Below, one piece after another: positions 36,084-45,243 of a stretch of DNA of 64,000 nt; the stretch's first letter is position 1, and each line of letters starts with the position of its first letter. The DNA comes from an uncultured bacterium. GTDB taxonomy: Bacteria > Actinomycetota > Coriobacteriia > Coriobacteriales > Coriobacteriaceae. The notes under the pieces were generated by a model that searched no databases, had not been told where the DNA came from, and saw only the letters and a list, made by a program, of their open reading frames with translations. The stretch is taken from positions 1-64,000 of the forward strand of contig CAJMMD010000003.1 of NCBI GenBank assembly GCA_905214465.1. Direction: 5' to 3'. A program made the translations under genes and the position numbers.

Positions 36084-37265
36084 ATGCTATTTGTAAATAG
36101 GCTGGTACATAAACTTGTTCCCGGCGGCGAGGGCGAGCCGGTCGATGTCGGCACCCGCACCAACGCGGGCTTTGCCGCAAGCCTCATCTGTATTGGCCTC
36201 AACATTGCCCTGTGCCTAGCCAAGGGCATCGCGGGCCTGCTCGCCGGCTCTGTCTCGCTCATCGCCGACGCCTTCAACAACCTCTCCGACGCCTCGAGCA
36301 ACATCGTGAGTCTGCTCGGGTTCCGCCTTGCCAGCCGCCCGGCAGACGAAGGCCACCCCTATGGTCACGGCCGCTACGAGTACCTCGCCGGCTTGTTTGT
36401 CGCCGTCCTCGTTTGTGCCGTCGGCATCAACCTGGTGCTCGAGTCCGTTACCAAGATCATCAAGCCCTCCCCCACCGCCTACACGCTCGTTTCCCTTGCG
36501 GCACTGGCTACATCCATGCTCGCTAAGCTCTGGATGGCCGCGTTCAACCGCACGCTGGGCGACCGCATTGACTCGGAGACGCTCATCGCCACGGCGCAGG
36601 ACTCCAAAAACGACGTCATCACCTCGGGATCGGTCTTGGTGGCGGCGCTTATTTCGCAAACGACCGGCTTTGACCTCGACGGCTGGGCGGGCCTGGGCGT
36701 GGGCATCTTCATCTGCATCAGCGGCATGGGCCTGGTGCGCGACGCCATCAGCCCGCTGCTGGGACAAGCGCCCGACCCCAAGCTCGTCCAGGAAATCCGC
36801 GATAGGATCATGTCGTATCCGCAGGTCCTAGGCACACACGACCTCATGGTGCACGACTACGGCCCCGGCCGTCAGTTTGCCAGCGCACACGTGGAAATGC
36901 CCGGCGAGGGTGATGCCTTTGAGCACCACGAGATTCTGGACACCATTGAGCACGATATCAAACGGCAGATGGGCATCGGTATCACGCTGCACTGCGACCC
37001 CATCTCCACAACCGGTGACGACCTGCGCGGCTGGGTCAAGCGCGGCGTAGCGCAGATCGACCCCACGCTATCCATCCACGACCTTCACGAACACGACGGC
37101 TTTGTGTCATTTGACCTGGTGCGTCCCGACGACTTTGACATATCCGACGAGGAGCTACTGGAGCTCGTCACGCGCATCGTGCACGAGCGCCGGCCCGATG
37201 CGTCATGCGTCGTCACGTTTGACTCGGGCTTCAGCTCGCCCGACCGTCCGGCCGAGCAGCTGTAG
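36084..37265 (+). CDS. Cation diffusion facilitator (CDF) transporter
   Basis: This 393-residue membrane protein of the CDF family exports divalent metals (Zn, Mn, Fe or Co) in exchange for protons. It has six predicted helices. Metal site A residues appear in SLIADAFNNLSD (D-x3-N/D, helix 2) and in ATAQDSKNDVITSG (helix 5); the loop HPYGHGRYEYLAG is the CDF signature. The cytoplasmic C-terminal dimer domain (about 210-300) carries DLMVHDYGPGRQFASAHVE. A further C-terminal extension of about 90 residues is longer than usual. The ATG at 36084 follows GTGAGGA; an ATG seven codons earlier is possible. Confidence 0.9.
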   Translation: MLFVNRLVHKLVPGGEGEPVDVGTRTNAGFAASLICIGLNIALCLAKGIAGLLAGSVSLIADAFNNLSDASSNIVSLLGFRLASRPADEGHPYGHGRYEYLAGLFVAVLVCAVGINLVLESVTKIIKPSPTAYTLVSLAALATSMLAKLWMAAFNRTLGDRIDSETLIATAQDSKNDVITSGSVLVAALISQTTGFDLDGWAGLGVGIFICISGMGLVRDAISPLLGQAPDPKLVQEIRDRIMSYPQVLGTHDLMVHDYGPGRQFASAHVEMPGEGDAFEHHEILDTIEHDIKRQMGIGITLHCDPISTTGDDLRGWVKRGVAQIDPTLSIHDLHEHDGFVSFDLVRPDDFDISDEELLELVTRIVHERRPDASCVVTFDSGFSSPDRPAEQL

Positions 37266-37283
37266 CCCCGCTCCGCTCGGCCG

Positions 37284-38267
37284 CTAGTTTCCCTGTGCAC
37301 CCAAAATGCCGTTTTGTAGGGCGTTCCAGGCATCTGTCGCCATGCCGCCCAAGTTCTGCGCGGTATCGCCCAGGTTTTGTGTCGTATCGCCCAGCTCTTG
37401 CGCCTTGTCTCCCAATTCCTGCGCCTTGTTGCTCAGGTCCTCCAGCATGTTGGAGCTCGAGCTGTCGGTGCCGCTTTGGCCGTCGGACGAGTTGCCCGAG
37501 CTGTTCTTGTGCGTAAGTTGAATTTCGAGGTTACCGTTGTCGTTATAGTAGGCAGAAGTAACAACCCAGTTGGCATCGACGACGGGCGTTGAGCCATCAT
37601 CAGTCAGGACCACGGCATTCGAAAGATCGGCGCCGCGCGACTTGAGGAGCTTCTTGGCGTTGGACCAGTACTGCCCCGGGATATCGCCCAGCTCTACTGC
37701 ACCAGCCTGGGCGACCTCTGTCTGCTCGGCCGTCGTGCTGGTTGTAGCACCTCGCTTGTTGAGCATGCCCGACACGATGGCAAACACAACCGACAGCGCA
37801 AAAAAGATCGCCAGCACAATAAGGATCTTCTTGATCACACTCGACGAACGCGACGGCGCCTTTTCCTCGTCCTCACCATACTGCGGAATCGATTTGGGAT
37901 ACTCGCGATAAGGCTGGCGCGCATACGGATCGCGCGACTCATAACGAGGCTGGGCCTGTGCCGTGCGCGGCATATACGTCGTCTGCTGAGGCTGCGGAAT
38001 GGGATTTTCCGGCAGGTTGTTATAAGTGCCTGCCGCCGCATTGTCATACGGGTCCGGCGTCGCATTGCCATACGGGTCCTGCGGTGCATAACCAAACGGA
38101 TCCCGCGGTGTATCGCCATAGCCCATAACTCGTGTGGGTTCGGCGGACGCCTGCGTCGCATCGGGGGCAGCATTGCCGGGGTTCGACACAATGCGGGTCG
38201 CATCGGCGCTGCCGCCAGCCTGTGCGGAGCCATATCCGCCCATCACGGTCGTCTTGTCCTGGTCCAT
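37284..38267 (-). CDS. Single-pass membrane protein with disordered Pro/Tyr-rich N-terminus
   Basis: A 327-residue protein: a cytoplasmic N-terminus rich in Gly, Pro, Tyr, Asp and Gln with DPYGNATPDPYDN-like repeats (about 45-125), a membrane segment (IKKILIVLAIFFALSVVFAIVSG, given in part as ILIVLAIFFALSVVFAIV, about 140-160), and an extracellular domain (GDIPGQYWSNAKKLLKSRG) with a PASTA-like start and small beta sheet. The C-terminus has LGDKAQELGDTTQNLGD heptads that could form a coiled coil. Start is fixed by AAAGGAAA. It resembles Ser/Thr-kinase-linked or secretion-associated envelope proteins, but I do not assign a family. Confidence 0.65.
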   Translation of the reverse strand: MDQDKTTVMGGYGSAQAGGSADATRIVSNPGNAAPDATQASAEPTRVMGYGDTPRDPFGYAPQDPYGNATPDPYDNAAAGTYNNLPENPIPQPQQTTYMPRTAQAQPRYESRDPYARQPYREYPKSIPQYGEDEEKAPSRSSSVIKKILIVLAIFFALSVVFAIVSGMLNKRGATTSTTAEQTEVAQAGAVELGDIPGQYWSNAKKLLKSRGADLSNAVVLTDDGSTPVVDANWVVTSAYYNDNGNLEIQLTHKNSSGNSSDGQSGTDSSSSNMLEDLSNKAQELGDKAQELGDTTQNLGDTAQNLGGMATDAWNALQNGILGAQGN

Positions 38268-38442
38268 GCAACGTTTCCTTTCCGTCGCCTGCAAGCATCA
38301 AGTTATCCATGCATTCTACCCGCGCAAAAGCCTATGATGGGCAAAGCCATCGGTATCTACAAGACAAGTGCGGCTAGAACCAAAAGCCCCGCCGGGCCTT
38401 GGTGGGCGCGGCGGGACGGGTAAGCGGCTATAGGCAGTGGGC

Positions 38443-40110
38443 TTAGAACAGGCCGGTGATGTTGCCGTCGTTGTCGACGTCGATGTTCTCGGCCGCGGGA
38501 ACCTTGGGCAGGCCCGGCATGGTCAGAACGCTGCCGGTCAGCGCAACCACGAAGTGGGCACCGGCGGAAACCTTGAGCTCGCGCACGGTGATGCGGAAGC
38601 CCTCGGGAGCACCCAGGGCCTTGGCGTTGTCGCTAAAGCTGTACTGGGTCTTGGCGACGCACACCGGTAGGTTACCAAAGCCGTTCTCGCGCAGCTCGGC
38701 GAGCTGACGCTTGGCAGCGGGCGTAAAGTCGACGCCATCGGCTCGGTAAACCTTAGTGGCAACGGCCTCGAGAGCGTCGGCAATATCGGCGCCGTCCTCG
38801 TAAGCAAACTTGAGCTCGCTCGGCTGCTCAATCAAGCGCATGACCTCATCGGCCAAGTCGAGCGCGCCCTCGCCGCCCTTGGCCCAGACCTCGGAAAGCT
38901 TAACGTTAACGCCGAGCTTCTGGCACTCGGACTCGATGAGCTCGAGCTCGGCCTCGGTGTCCGTCGGGAAGCGGTTGATGGCGACCACACAGGGCAGACC
39001 GTAGACATTCTGGATGTTGTCGACGTGACGCAGCAGGTTGGGCATGCCGGCCTTGAGCGCCTCGAGGTTCTCCTCGTTAAGATCGGCCTTGGCAACACCG
39101 CCGTTGTACTTAAGGGCACGAGCGGTCGCGACAATCACGACGGCGCTGGGACGAACGCCCGTCATGCGACACTTGATGTCGAGGAACTTCTCGGCACCCA
39201 GATCGGCGCCAAAGCCCGCCTCGGTAATCGCGACGTCACCAAAACGCATGGCCATGCGGGTGGCCATGATGGAGTTGCAGCCGTGGGCGATGTTGGCGAA
39301 GGGACCGCCGTGGACAAACGCGGGCGTACCCTCGAGCGTCTGCACCAGGTTGGGCTTGAGCGCGTCCTTAAGCAGCGCGGCCATGGCGCCCTGAGCCTTG
39401 AGGTCGCGGGCGCGGACGGGCTCGCCGGTAAAGCTGTAGCCGACGACGATCTCGCCCAGGCGCTCCTTGAGGTCGTTGATGCTCGTGGACAGGCACAAGA
39501 TCGCCATGACCTCGGAGGCAACAGTGATGTCGAAGCCATCCTCGCGCGGCACGCCCTGGGCCTTGCCGCCAATGCCGTCAATAACGTGGCGCAGCTGGCG
39601 GTCATTCATGTCGACGACGCGCTTCCAGGTGATGCGCTTAACATCGATGCCGAGCTGGTTGCCCTGCTGAATATGGTTGTCGAGCATGGCAGCCAGCAGG
39701 TTATTGGCGGCACCGATAGCATGGAAGTCACCGGTAAAGTGCAGGTTGATGTCTTCCATGGGGATGACCTGAGCCCAACCGCCACCGGCGGCACCGCCCT
39801 TTACGCCAAACACGGGACCAAGCGAAGGCTCACGCAGGGCCACGGCGCTCTTGACGCCGCGACGGCGCAGGCCATCGGCCAGGCCGATGGTCGTGGTGGT
39901 CTTGCCCTCTCCTGCGGGCGTGGGATTGATAGCGGTCACGAGGACAAGCTTGGCCTGGTGATCAGTTGGCTCGTTGAGCAGGGTGTAGTCGACCTTAGCC
40001 TTGTCGAAGCCGTACGGAATCAGATGCTTAACGTCGACGCCGGCGTTCTTGGCCACCTCGGTAATAGGCAGCGGCGTGACAGAACGTGCGATTTCGATGT
40101 CAGTAGGCAT
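38443..40110 (-). CDS. fhs: Formate-tetrahydrofolate ligase
   Basis: This 555-residue enzyme (usual length for FTHFS) makes 10-formyl-THF from formate, THF and ATP, or the reverse to yield ATP. The P-loop-like [17 protein letters not shown] sits near residue 65, then [20 protein letters not shown] and the [20 protein letters not shown] block. The ATG follows AAAGGA at six bases. It is transcribed alone, about 20 kb from fchA-folD with which it forms a one-carbon route. An ATP-yielding direction from formimino-THF is possible in a fermenter. Confidence 0.96.
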   Translation of the reverse strand: MPTDIEIARSVTPLPITEVAKNAGVDVKHLIPYGFDKAKVDYTLLNEPTDHQAKLVLVTAINPTPAGEGKTTTTIGLADGLRRRGVKSAVALREPSLGPVFGVKGGAAGGGWAQVIPMEDINLHFTGDFHAIGAANNLLAAMLDNHIQQGNQLGIDVKRITWKRVVDMNDRQLRHVIDGIGGKAQGVPREDGFDITVASEVMAILCLSTSINDLKERLGEIVVGYSFTGEPVRARDLKAQGAMAALLKDALKPNLVQTLEGTPAFVHGGPFANIAHGCNSIMATRMAMRFGDVAITEAGFGADLGAEKFLDIKCRMTGVRPSAVVIVATARALKYNGGVAKADLNEENLEALKAGMPNLLRHVDNIQNVYGLPCVVAINRFPTDTEAELELIESECQKLGVNVKLSEVWAKGGEGALDLADEVMRLIEQPSELKFAYEDGADIADALEAVATKVYRADGVDFTPAAKRQLAELRENGFGNLPVCVAKTQYSFSDNAKALGAPEGFRITVRELKVSAGAHFVVALTGSVLTMPGLPKVPAAENIDVDNDGNITGLF

Positions 40111-40254
40111 GGGCGGTCCTTTCGTTACCGAATGAGAAAAAGACCAATCCAGCATAGCACGCGCGCGCAATAGTAAAGCACCCGTAACCGACAAACGGCG
40201 ATATGTTTACCCAATGTCCAGCGATAGCCTAACAGCCCGCCAAAACAAAGCGCC

Positions 40255-41322
40255 CTAAACGGTAGGTTCAATCCCCAAGTGTTCAAAGGTGCGCAAGGTT
40301 GCCTGACGGCCCTGGGGCGTGCGGATCATCAAGCCGCACTGCAGCAGATAGGGCTCATAGACATCCTCGAGCGTACCCGGGTCCTCGCCCACCGCGCTGG
40401 CAAGGGTCGTCAGGCCCACGGCACGGCCGGAGAACGTCTTGGCAAGCGTCTCCAAGATGCGAATGTCCATCCAGTCCAGACCAAGCTCATCAATCTCGAA
40501 GAACTCGAGCGCCTGACGGCAGATATCAAGCTCAATAGGACCGTTACCGCGCACCTGCGCATAGTCGCGCACACGCTTGAGCAGACGGTTGGCCAAGCGC
40601 GGCGTGCCACGCGAGCGCGAGCCGATCTCAAGTGCGCTGGGATGGTCGATCGTCACACCCAGGATGGTCGCCGAACGCGTCACGATCTGAGCGAGCTCCT
40701 CGACCGTGTAGTAGTCCAGGCGATACGAAATGCCAAAGCGGTCGCGCAGCGGGCCGGTCAGCATGCCCGAGCGGGTCGTTGCCGCCACCAGCGTAAACTT
40801 GGGGATATCCAGGCGAATCGAGCGCGCTGCCGGGCCCTTGCCGATCACGATATCGAGCGCAAAGTCCTCCATAGCGGGATACAGGACTTCCTCGACCGAA
40901 CGGTTAAGACGGTGAATCTCGTCGATAAACAGCACGTCGCCCGGCTGCAGGTTGGTAAGGATAGCCGCCAGGTCGCCGGTACGCGCGATGGCCGGGCCGC
41001 TCGTGGTCTTGATCTGAGCGCCCAGCTCGTTGGCGATAACGGTGGCCAGCGTGGTCTTGCCCAGGCCCGGAGGACCCGAGAAAATCACGTGGTCGAGCGT
41101 CTCGCCACGACTCTGCGCCGCTTCGATAAGCACGCGCAGACTCTGCTTGATGTGCTCCTGGCCGCAGTAGTCATCCAGGCGCTGGGGGCGCAGGGTACGG
41201 TCGACATCGAGGTCCTCGGCCGTCAGCTCCGAGCCCACCATGCGCTCGCCGTGCGCCATGGATGCCGCCGGCGAGTTGCCGGGCGTCGCCCACAGGTCCT
41301 GAGAGTCATCGGCTTCCCACAT
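40255..41322 (-). CDS. ruvB: Holliday junction branch migration ATPase RuvB
   Basis: A 355-residue AAA+ motor that drives Holliday junction branch migration with RuvA. Walker [12 protein letters not shown], Walker B DEIHRL, sensor [16 protein letters not shown] and the arginine-finger/winged-helix part [16 protein letters not shown] are all present. Its ATG overlaps the ruvA stop (TGATG), so translation is coupled. It is the last gene of ruvC-ruvA-ruvB. Confidence 0.97.
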   Translation of the reverse strand: MWEADDSQDLWATPGNSPAASMAHGERMVGSELTAEDLDVDRTLRPQRLDDYCGQEHIKQSLRVLIEAAQSRGETLDHVIFSGPPGLGKTTLATVIANELGAQIKTTSGPAIARTGDLAAILTNLQPGDVLFIDEIHRLNRSVEEVLYPAMEDFALDIVIGKGPAARSIRLDIPKFTLVAATTRSGMLTGPLRDRFGISYRLDYYTVEELAQIVTRSATILGVTIDHPSALEIGSRSRGTPRLANRLLKRVRDYAQVRGNGPIELDICRQALEFFEIDELGLDWMDIRILETLAKTFSGRAVGLTTLASAVGEDPGTLEDVYEPYLLQCGLMIRTPQGRQATLRTFEHLGIEPTV

Positions 41323-41942
41323 CACGCATCCATTCCGAGTCGCTTAAGCGCCGCGCCGAGCAGATCCTCGACACGCATATCCTGCCCATCATACCCGCTC
41401 AGGGCAACATCGGTCTCCTGCGGACTAAAGCCCATGGAAAGGAGTGCCGCACGGGCGTCATCGATCGCCGAAGGAGCGGCGGCGGGCACGGGCATCGCAA
41501 CCTGCCCCGGGATCACGTCGACCGGCACAAAGCCCTTGTCCTTGGCAAAGGTGCTCTTGAGCTCCAAGATGAGGCGCTGGGCGGTCTTTTTGCCCACGCC
41601 GGGCACCTTGGCCATGCCCTTGTCGTCCTCGGCCATCACCAGGGAATACAGCTGTCCCACGGTATAGGTGGAAAGTACGGCGAGCGCCAAGCGCGGGCCA
41701 ACGCCCGAGACGGACACGAGCCGGTCGAACATCGTGCGCTCATCCTTAGAGGAAAAACCGAAAAGTGTCATGGCGTCCTCGCGCACCTGCATACGCGTGT
41801 AGAGGCGGACCTCGCCGCCGGGCGTCGGCAACGTGGCCGCAGTGCTACCCGAGATGCCGAGTTCAAAGCCAACGCCCGACACGTCGACGACAGCGGAGCT
41901 CATCGTGGCCTCGACAAGCGTTCCGTGGAGCTGGGAAATCAT
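41322..41942 (-). CDS. ruvA: Holliday junction DNA-binding protein RuvA
   Basis: A 206-residue RuvA with the OB-fold N-terminus ([21 protein letters not shown]), two helix-hairpin-helix motifs ([18 protein letters not shown] and [17 protein letters not shown]) and a C-terminal RuvB-binding domain ([19 protein letters not shown]). It tetramerises on Holliday junctions and loads RuvB. Start overlaps the ruvC stop (TGATG); its GAGGAAC site lies inside ruvC. Confidence 0.96.
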   Translation of the reverse strand: MISQLHGTLVEATMSSAVVDVSGVGFELGISGSTAATLPTPGGEVRLYTRMQVREDAMTLFGFSSKDERTMFDRLVSVSGVGPRLALAVLSTYTVGQLYSLVMAEDDKGMAKVPGVGKKTAQRLILELKSTFAKDKGFVPVDVIPGQVAMPVPAAAPSAIDDARAALLSMGFSPQETDVALSGYDGQDMRVEDLLGAALKRLGMDA

Positions 41943-42463
41943 CAGTATCCGGTTCCTCTCTGTTGATAGAACTCGCCACCGGTAAGGGCGCGGGTGCGGC
42001 TGAGGTTTACGTGGCAGATGGCACAGGCCAGGGCATCGGCGGCATGGTCGGGATGCGGGTCGTGATCGAGCTGCGTGAGCGTGCGCACCATATAGGCGAC
42101 CTGCCGCTTATCTGCGGCACCGGTACCCACCACAGCCTGCTTAATCTGCATAGGCGTGTACTCGCCGATCTCGAGCGCGCATTCCGAAAGAGCCACGAGT
42201 GCAGCGCCGCGGGCATGCGCCGTAGGAATGGCCGAGCGAACGTTGGCGCCAAAGTAGATGCTCTCGATGGCAGCGGTATCGGGTCGATAACGCTCGACGA
42301 CACCCTTAAGGTCATGGGCGATATGCGACAGGCGCACCGCGAGCGGACTTCCGGCACTGGTCTCGATGCAGCCATAGGCACGGCAGCGAACCTCGCCACG
42401 CCGCTCCTCGATAATCCCCCAACCCGTATGGGCCAAACCGGGGTCAATGCCCAAGATAACCAA
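41942..42463 (-). CDS. ruvC: Holliday junction resolvase RuvC
   Basis: A 173-residue RNase-H-fold resolvase with acidic residues in ILGIDPGLAHTGWG (Asp), AAIESIYFG (Glu) and DHDPHPDHAADALACA (two Asp/His region). The start is probably TTG, five bases after AGGGGAGG. That gives the family's normal length; the upstream ATG-containing reading has no such support. It is first of the coupled ruvCAB operon. Confidence 0.95.
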   Translation of the reverse strand: MVILGIDPGLAHTGWGIIEERRGEVRCRAYGCIETSAGSPLAVRLSHIAHDLKGVVERYRPDTAAIESIYFGANVRSAIPTAHARGAALVALSECALEIGEYTPMQIKQAVVGTGAADKRQVAYMVRTLTQLDHDPHPDHAADALACAICHVNLSRTRALTGGEFYQQRGTGY

Positions 42464-42627
42464 GCCAACCTCCCCTCGCCACAAGTACGGCGCAAGACAA
42501 GGCCTCGCGCACTATTCACGAACGTCTGTTCTAGAATAACACAACGGGGGCAAAGTGCTTAAAGCAAGATAGATTCGGCAGAAGCAATGTGTGTAAGAGA
42601 ATCTCTCCCGCAATGTTTCCGTCTGCC

Positions 42628-44613
42628 CTAGTTCTGGCTAAAGAACGGGAACTGCCTCGGATCCACCGGCGGATGCGGCATCGGCGTGCCCTGGGGCCCA
42701 CTCTGCGGTCCGCCCTGGCCGCCCATCATCTTATCGATGGCGTCCTGAACCTCGCCCTCGAACTTTTTCATTCCCTCGTGTAAACGACGCTGACCGTCTT
42801 CAGAGCGCAACTCCTCCATTTGTTCGGGCGAAATACCCAGTAGCTCGCCCAGCACGCCCATCATCTCGTTTCGCACGCGCTCGCTCGTATCCTCGTCAGC
42901 AAAACGGCGCACCTCGGCGCGCGCCAGCGAATCGACCGTCATACGCTCCTTGCCGTTAAGCCCCAGGTCGGACCACGCGAGCATGTACGGCCAGGAGCGC
43001 TCGGCAAACGAACGGGACGAAACGATCGGCGCCGTCGGCAACATGCGGCGGGCAGCCTCACCCTGTCGAACGAGCATCAGCAGCAGCGAGCAGGCCTCAG
43101 GCTTGCCAGCGGCCATCGGGATGTCGTCGAAAGATCGATTGCGGTCCACGTGCGCCTCGAGCGCGCCATCGACCTCACCCGGCTCAAGCCCGCCGAGCAG
43201 CTGTGCCGCGCGGTCGAGCATATCGACCGGACCGTCGAGCGTCGAGAGCGCCTGCGCCAGCACTCGCTCCATATAATCTTCCACCGCGTTGAGCGTCACG
43301 AGCTCTTGGGGCACCACGGCAGACGTGCGGTTGCGCACACGCGCCACAAACTCAAGCGTCGACAGGTACACATCGCCAAAGGGCGCGTAATCGCCCTGGT
43401 AGCCGCCGCAAAGCGCCGGCGCCGCCAGCGCGTACTCGGTTTTGGACAGCGGGCTCAGCGCCATCGCACCCAGCTCGAGCGCCGTGTCCTCCAGCATGAG
43501 ACCCAGCGTGCGCGAGCGCAGGCGCTCGGCATCGCCCGCCGACACGTCGCGATCGAGCACACGCGCCGCATCCGGTGCATCGCGCTCGACAGTGCGAATG
43601 TGTAAACGCTCGGCGATGGCGCGAACGGCGGCACAGCGAGCAGCCTCGGCCTCTTCCTGCGCCGGCGTAAAGATACGGTTGCGCCCCAGCACCAGGCCAA
43701 TCACATTGCGCGGGCCCAGAGCGTCGACGGCCAGCGCCGCCAGCAGGGACGACGGCAAGTCGCCCTCGAGTGCCACCACAGCACGCGACGCACCGTGGGC
43801 TCGGGCGTTGTCGCGCACGGCGAGCACCAGCGCCTGCCACAGCCACTCCTCGGAACGGAACTCGGGCAGTTCGTGATCTTCCAGGGCATCGAGCATCACG
43901 CCGCGCTGAATCTCCTGAACCAGCAGGCTCTCCTCAAAACACGGCGCCTGGGCCACCACGCGACCGCAGTCGTCGAGCACAAACGAACCGCCGGTATACA
44001 CCGACTCGTCATAGGCACCGACCGGTGCCATGCAGGCAAACCACACGCTGCGCTTGGATGCGATCTTGCGGTAGGCTCCGCTGCGAACGGCGGCAATGGC
44101 GGCAGTCTCGCGGTCGGTCATGTCAAACGCGTTGAATTGGAAATACGAAATGAGGTCAACACCGGTCGGCAACATCTCGAGTTCGCGGTCCAAGTCAAAA
44201 ATCACGGCGATGCGCACGCCGTCCACGTCGAACACCGGCGGCGCCCAACGCGTGTCGTTGTTCTCGCCACGCTGCAGGGCAATGCTCGAACGCGCCGGCA
44301 CCACATGACCGTCCTTGAGCATCATGTAGTCGAGCAGCGGCTGGCCCTCAAACGAAACCGCCGCGGGCACGATGCAGATCATGTCAAGCTCCTGGATACG
44401 CTCGGCGACACCAGTCAAGCCGGCAAGCATGTCGTGCTCAAAGTCGGCAGTGCCCACCAGGCCCCCGGGCATGGCGCCCATAAAGAGCGGAGCCGGAACG
44501 CACAGCACGCGCGCCCCGCGCTCGTGGGCCAGACGAGCCTGGTCCTCGATGCGGCCGCAAATGCCCTCAATATCACCCAGGCGCATATCGATCTGTGCAA
44601 GCGCGAGCTTCAT
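42628..44613 (-). CDS. Degenerate glutamine-dependent NAD+ synthetase-like protein
   Basis: This 661-residue protein follows the two-domain NadE plan: nitrilase-like domain (about 1-250), then an ATP-pyrophosphatase-like domain (about 265-500). Detailed landmarks are recognisable but inactivated. The usual PEL glutamate is PAP (near 41), the nucleophilic Cys of ICED is Phe in AVIFDLD, and the expected Lys region reads SSIALQRGENND. The SGGxDS P-loop is replaced by EGDLPSS while its context VVAL...LLAALAVDALGP is kept. Downstream SKTEYAL and APFGDVYLSTLEFVARV match NadE SE-AL and P-GDLYKT. A helical region and Pro/Gly-rich tail are added. It is presumably a structural or regulatory pseudoenzyme, not a source of NAD. 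Confidence 0.75.
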   Translation of the reverse strand: MKLALAQIDMRLGDIEGICGRIEDQARLAHERGARVLCVPAPLFMGAMPGGLVGTADFEHDMLAGLTGVAERIQELDMICIVPAAVSFEGQPLLDYMMLKDGHVVPARSSIALQRGENNDTRWAPPVFDVDGVRIAVIFDLDRELEMLPTGVDLISYFQFNAFDMTDRETAAIAAVRSGAYRKIASKRSVWFACMAPVGAYDESVYTGGSFVLDDCGRVVAQAPCFEESLLVQEIQRGVMLDALEDHELPEFRSEEWLWQALVLAVRDNARAHGASRAVVALEGDLPSSLLAALAVDALGPRNVIGLVLGRNRIFTPAQEEAEAARCAAVRAIAERLHIRTVERDAPDAARVLDRDVSAGDAERLRSRTLGLMLEDTALELGAMALSPLSKTEYALAAPALCGGYQGDYAPFGDVYLSTLEFVARVRNRTSAVVPQELVTLNAVEDYMERVLAQALSTLDGPVDMLDRAAQLLGGLEPGEVDGALEAHVDRNRSFDDIPMAAGKPEACSLLLMLVRQGEAARRMLPTAPIVSSRSFAERSWPYMLAWSDLGLNGKERMTVDSLARAEVRRFADEDTSERVRNEMMGVLGELLGISPEQMEELRSEDGQRRLHEGMKKFEGEVQDAIDKMMGGQGGPQSGPQGTPMPHPPVDPRQFPFFSQN

Positions 44614-44650
44614 GGCTCAGCCCTTTCCGTCGTAAACCATCGTTGTCGTA

Positions 44651-44684
44651 GTAAAAGCGCCGGCCGCATAATGCAGCCGGCGCT
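44651..44684 (-). terminator. Terminator of the superoxide reductase gene
   Basis: A 9-bp GC stem (agcgccggc / gccggcgct) with an 11-base loop, followed on the minus strand by ttttac. Confidence 0.8.
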
Positions 44685-44730
44685 CGCATGTGCATATGCT
44701 AGCTATGATACCCCGAGCGGGGGCGCGCTC

Positions 44731-45093
44731 CTAGAACGTCGCGGACCACAGCCCGTGCAGGTTGCAATAGGCATAGACGGTACCGGTCTTGGAGCCGCCC
44801 GCGAAAAACGTCGCGGGCTTCATGCCGGGCTCAAGGTAATGGACCTCTAAGCGGCCCTCGGCCTCAAGGGCGATCCACTCAATATAGTGCTCGGGCAGGC
44901 TGGGGTGCTCGACCGAGCCAACGCGTGCGCGAATCACGTGACCGTCGCGCTCGGTCTCGACAACAGGCACGTGCTTCTCGTGCGCCGCGTCCTCAGTGTT
45001 TGCGGTCAGTTCCGTGCAACCGGCAGGGGTTGCAACGTCGTTGCCAAGGGCGGCAATGAGCTTACCGTCGGGGTCCTTAAAGAATTTCGCCAT
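44731..45093 (-). CDS. Superoxide reductase (desulfoferrodoxin/neelaredoxin-like)
   Basis: A 120-residue non-heme iron protein that reduces superoxide to peroxide, protecting anaerobes. The Fe(His)4Cys centre II ligands are present: His in HEKHVPVVE, two His in SVEHPSLPEHYIEW, and Cys and His in YCNLHGLW. The N-terminal part (KFFKDPDGKLIAAL) aligns with the desulforedoxin domain of desulfoferrodoxin but has lost the four Cys of centre I, keeping only one. It is therefore a one-iron enzyme. AAAGGAGA precedes the start. It is a monogenic unit with its own terminator. Confidence 0.92.
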   Translation of the reverse strand: MAKFFKDPDGKLIAALGNDVATPAGCTELTANTEDAAHEKHVPVVETERDGHVIRARVGSVEHPSLPEHYIEWIALEAEGRLEVHYLEPGMKPATFFAGGSKTGTVYAYCNLHGLWSATF

Positions 45094-45243
45094 GATGTTC
45101 TCCTTTGCTGACGTGCCAATGTTCTTGATGGTTCTTATGCCCAAAGGCAGACAAACCATCCACGGCATTGCAAATGAACACATAACGGGCGGGGACGATG
45201 GGGCAGCGTGCGCTATCCGCCCTGGCGGCCCCACCCGAGCGGG

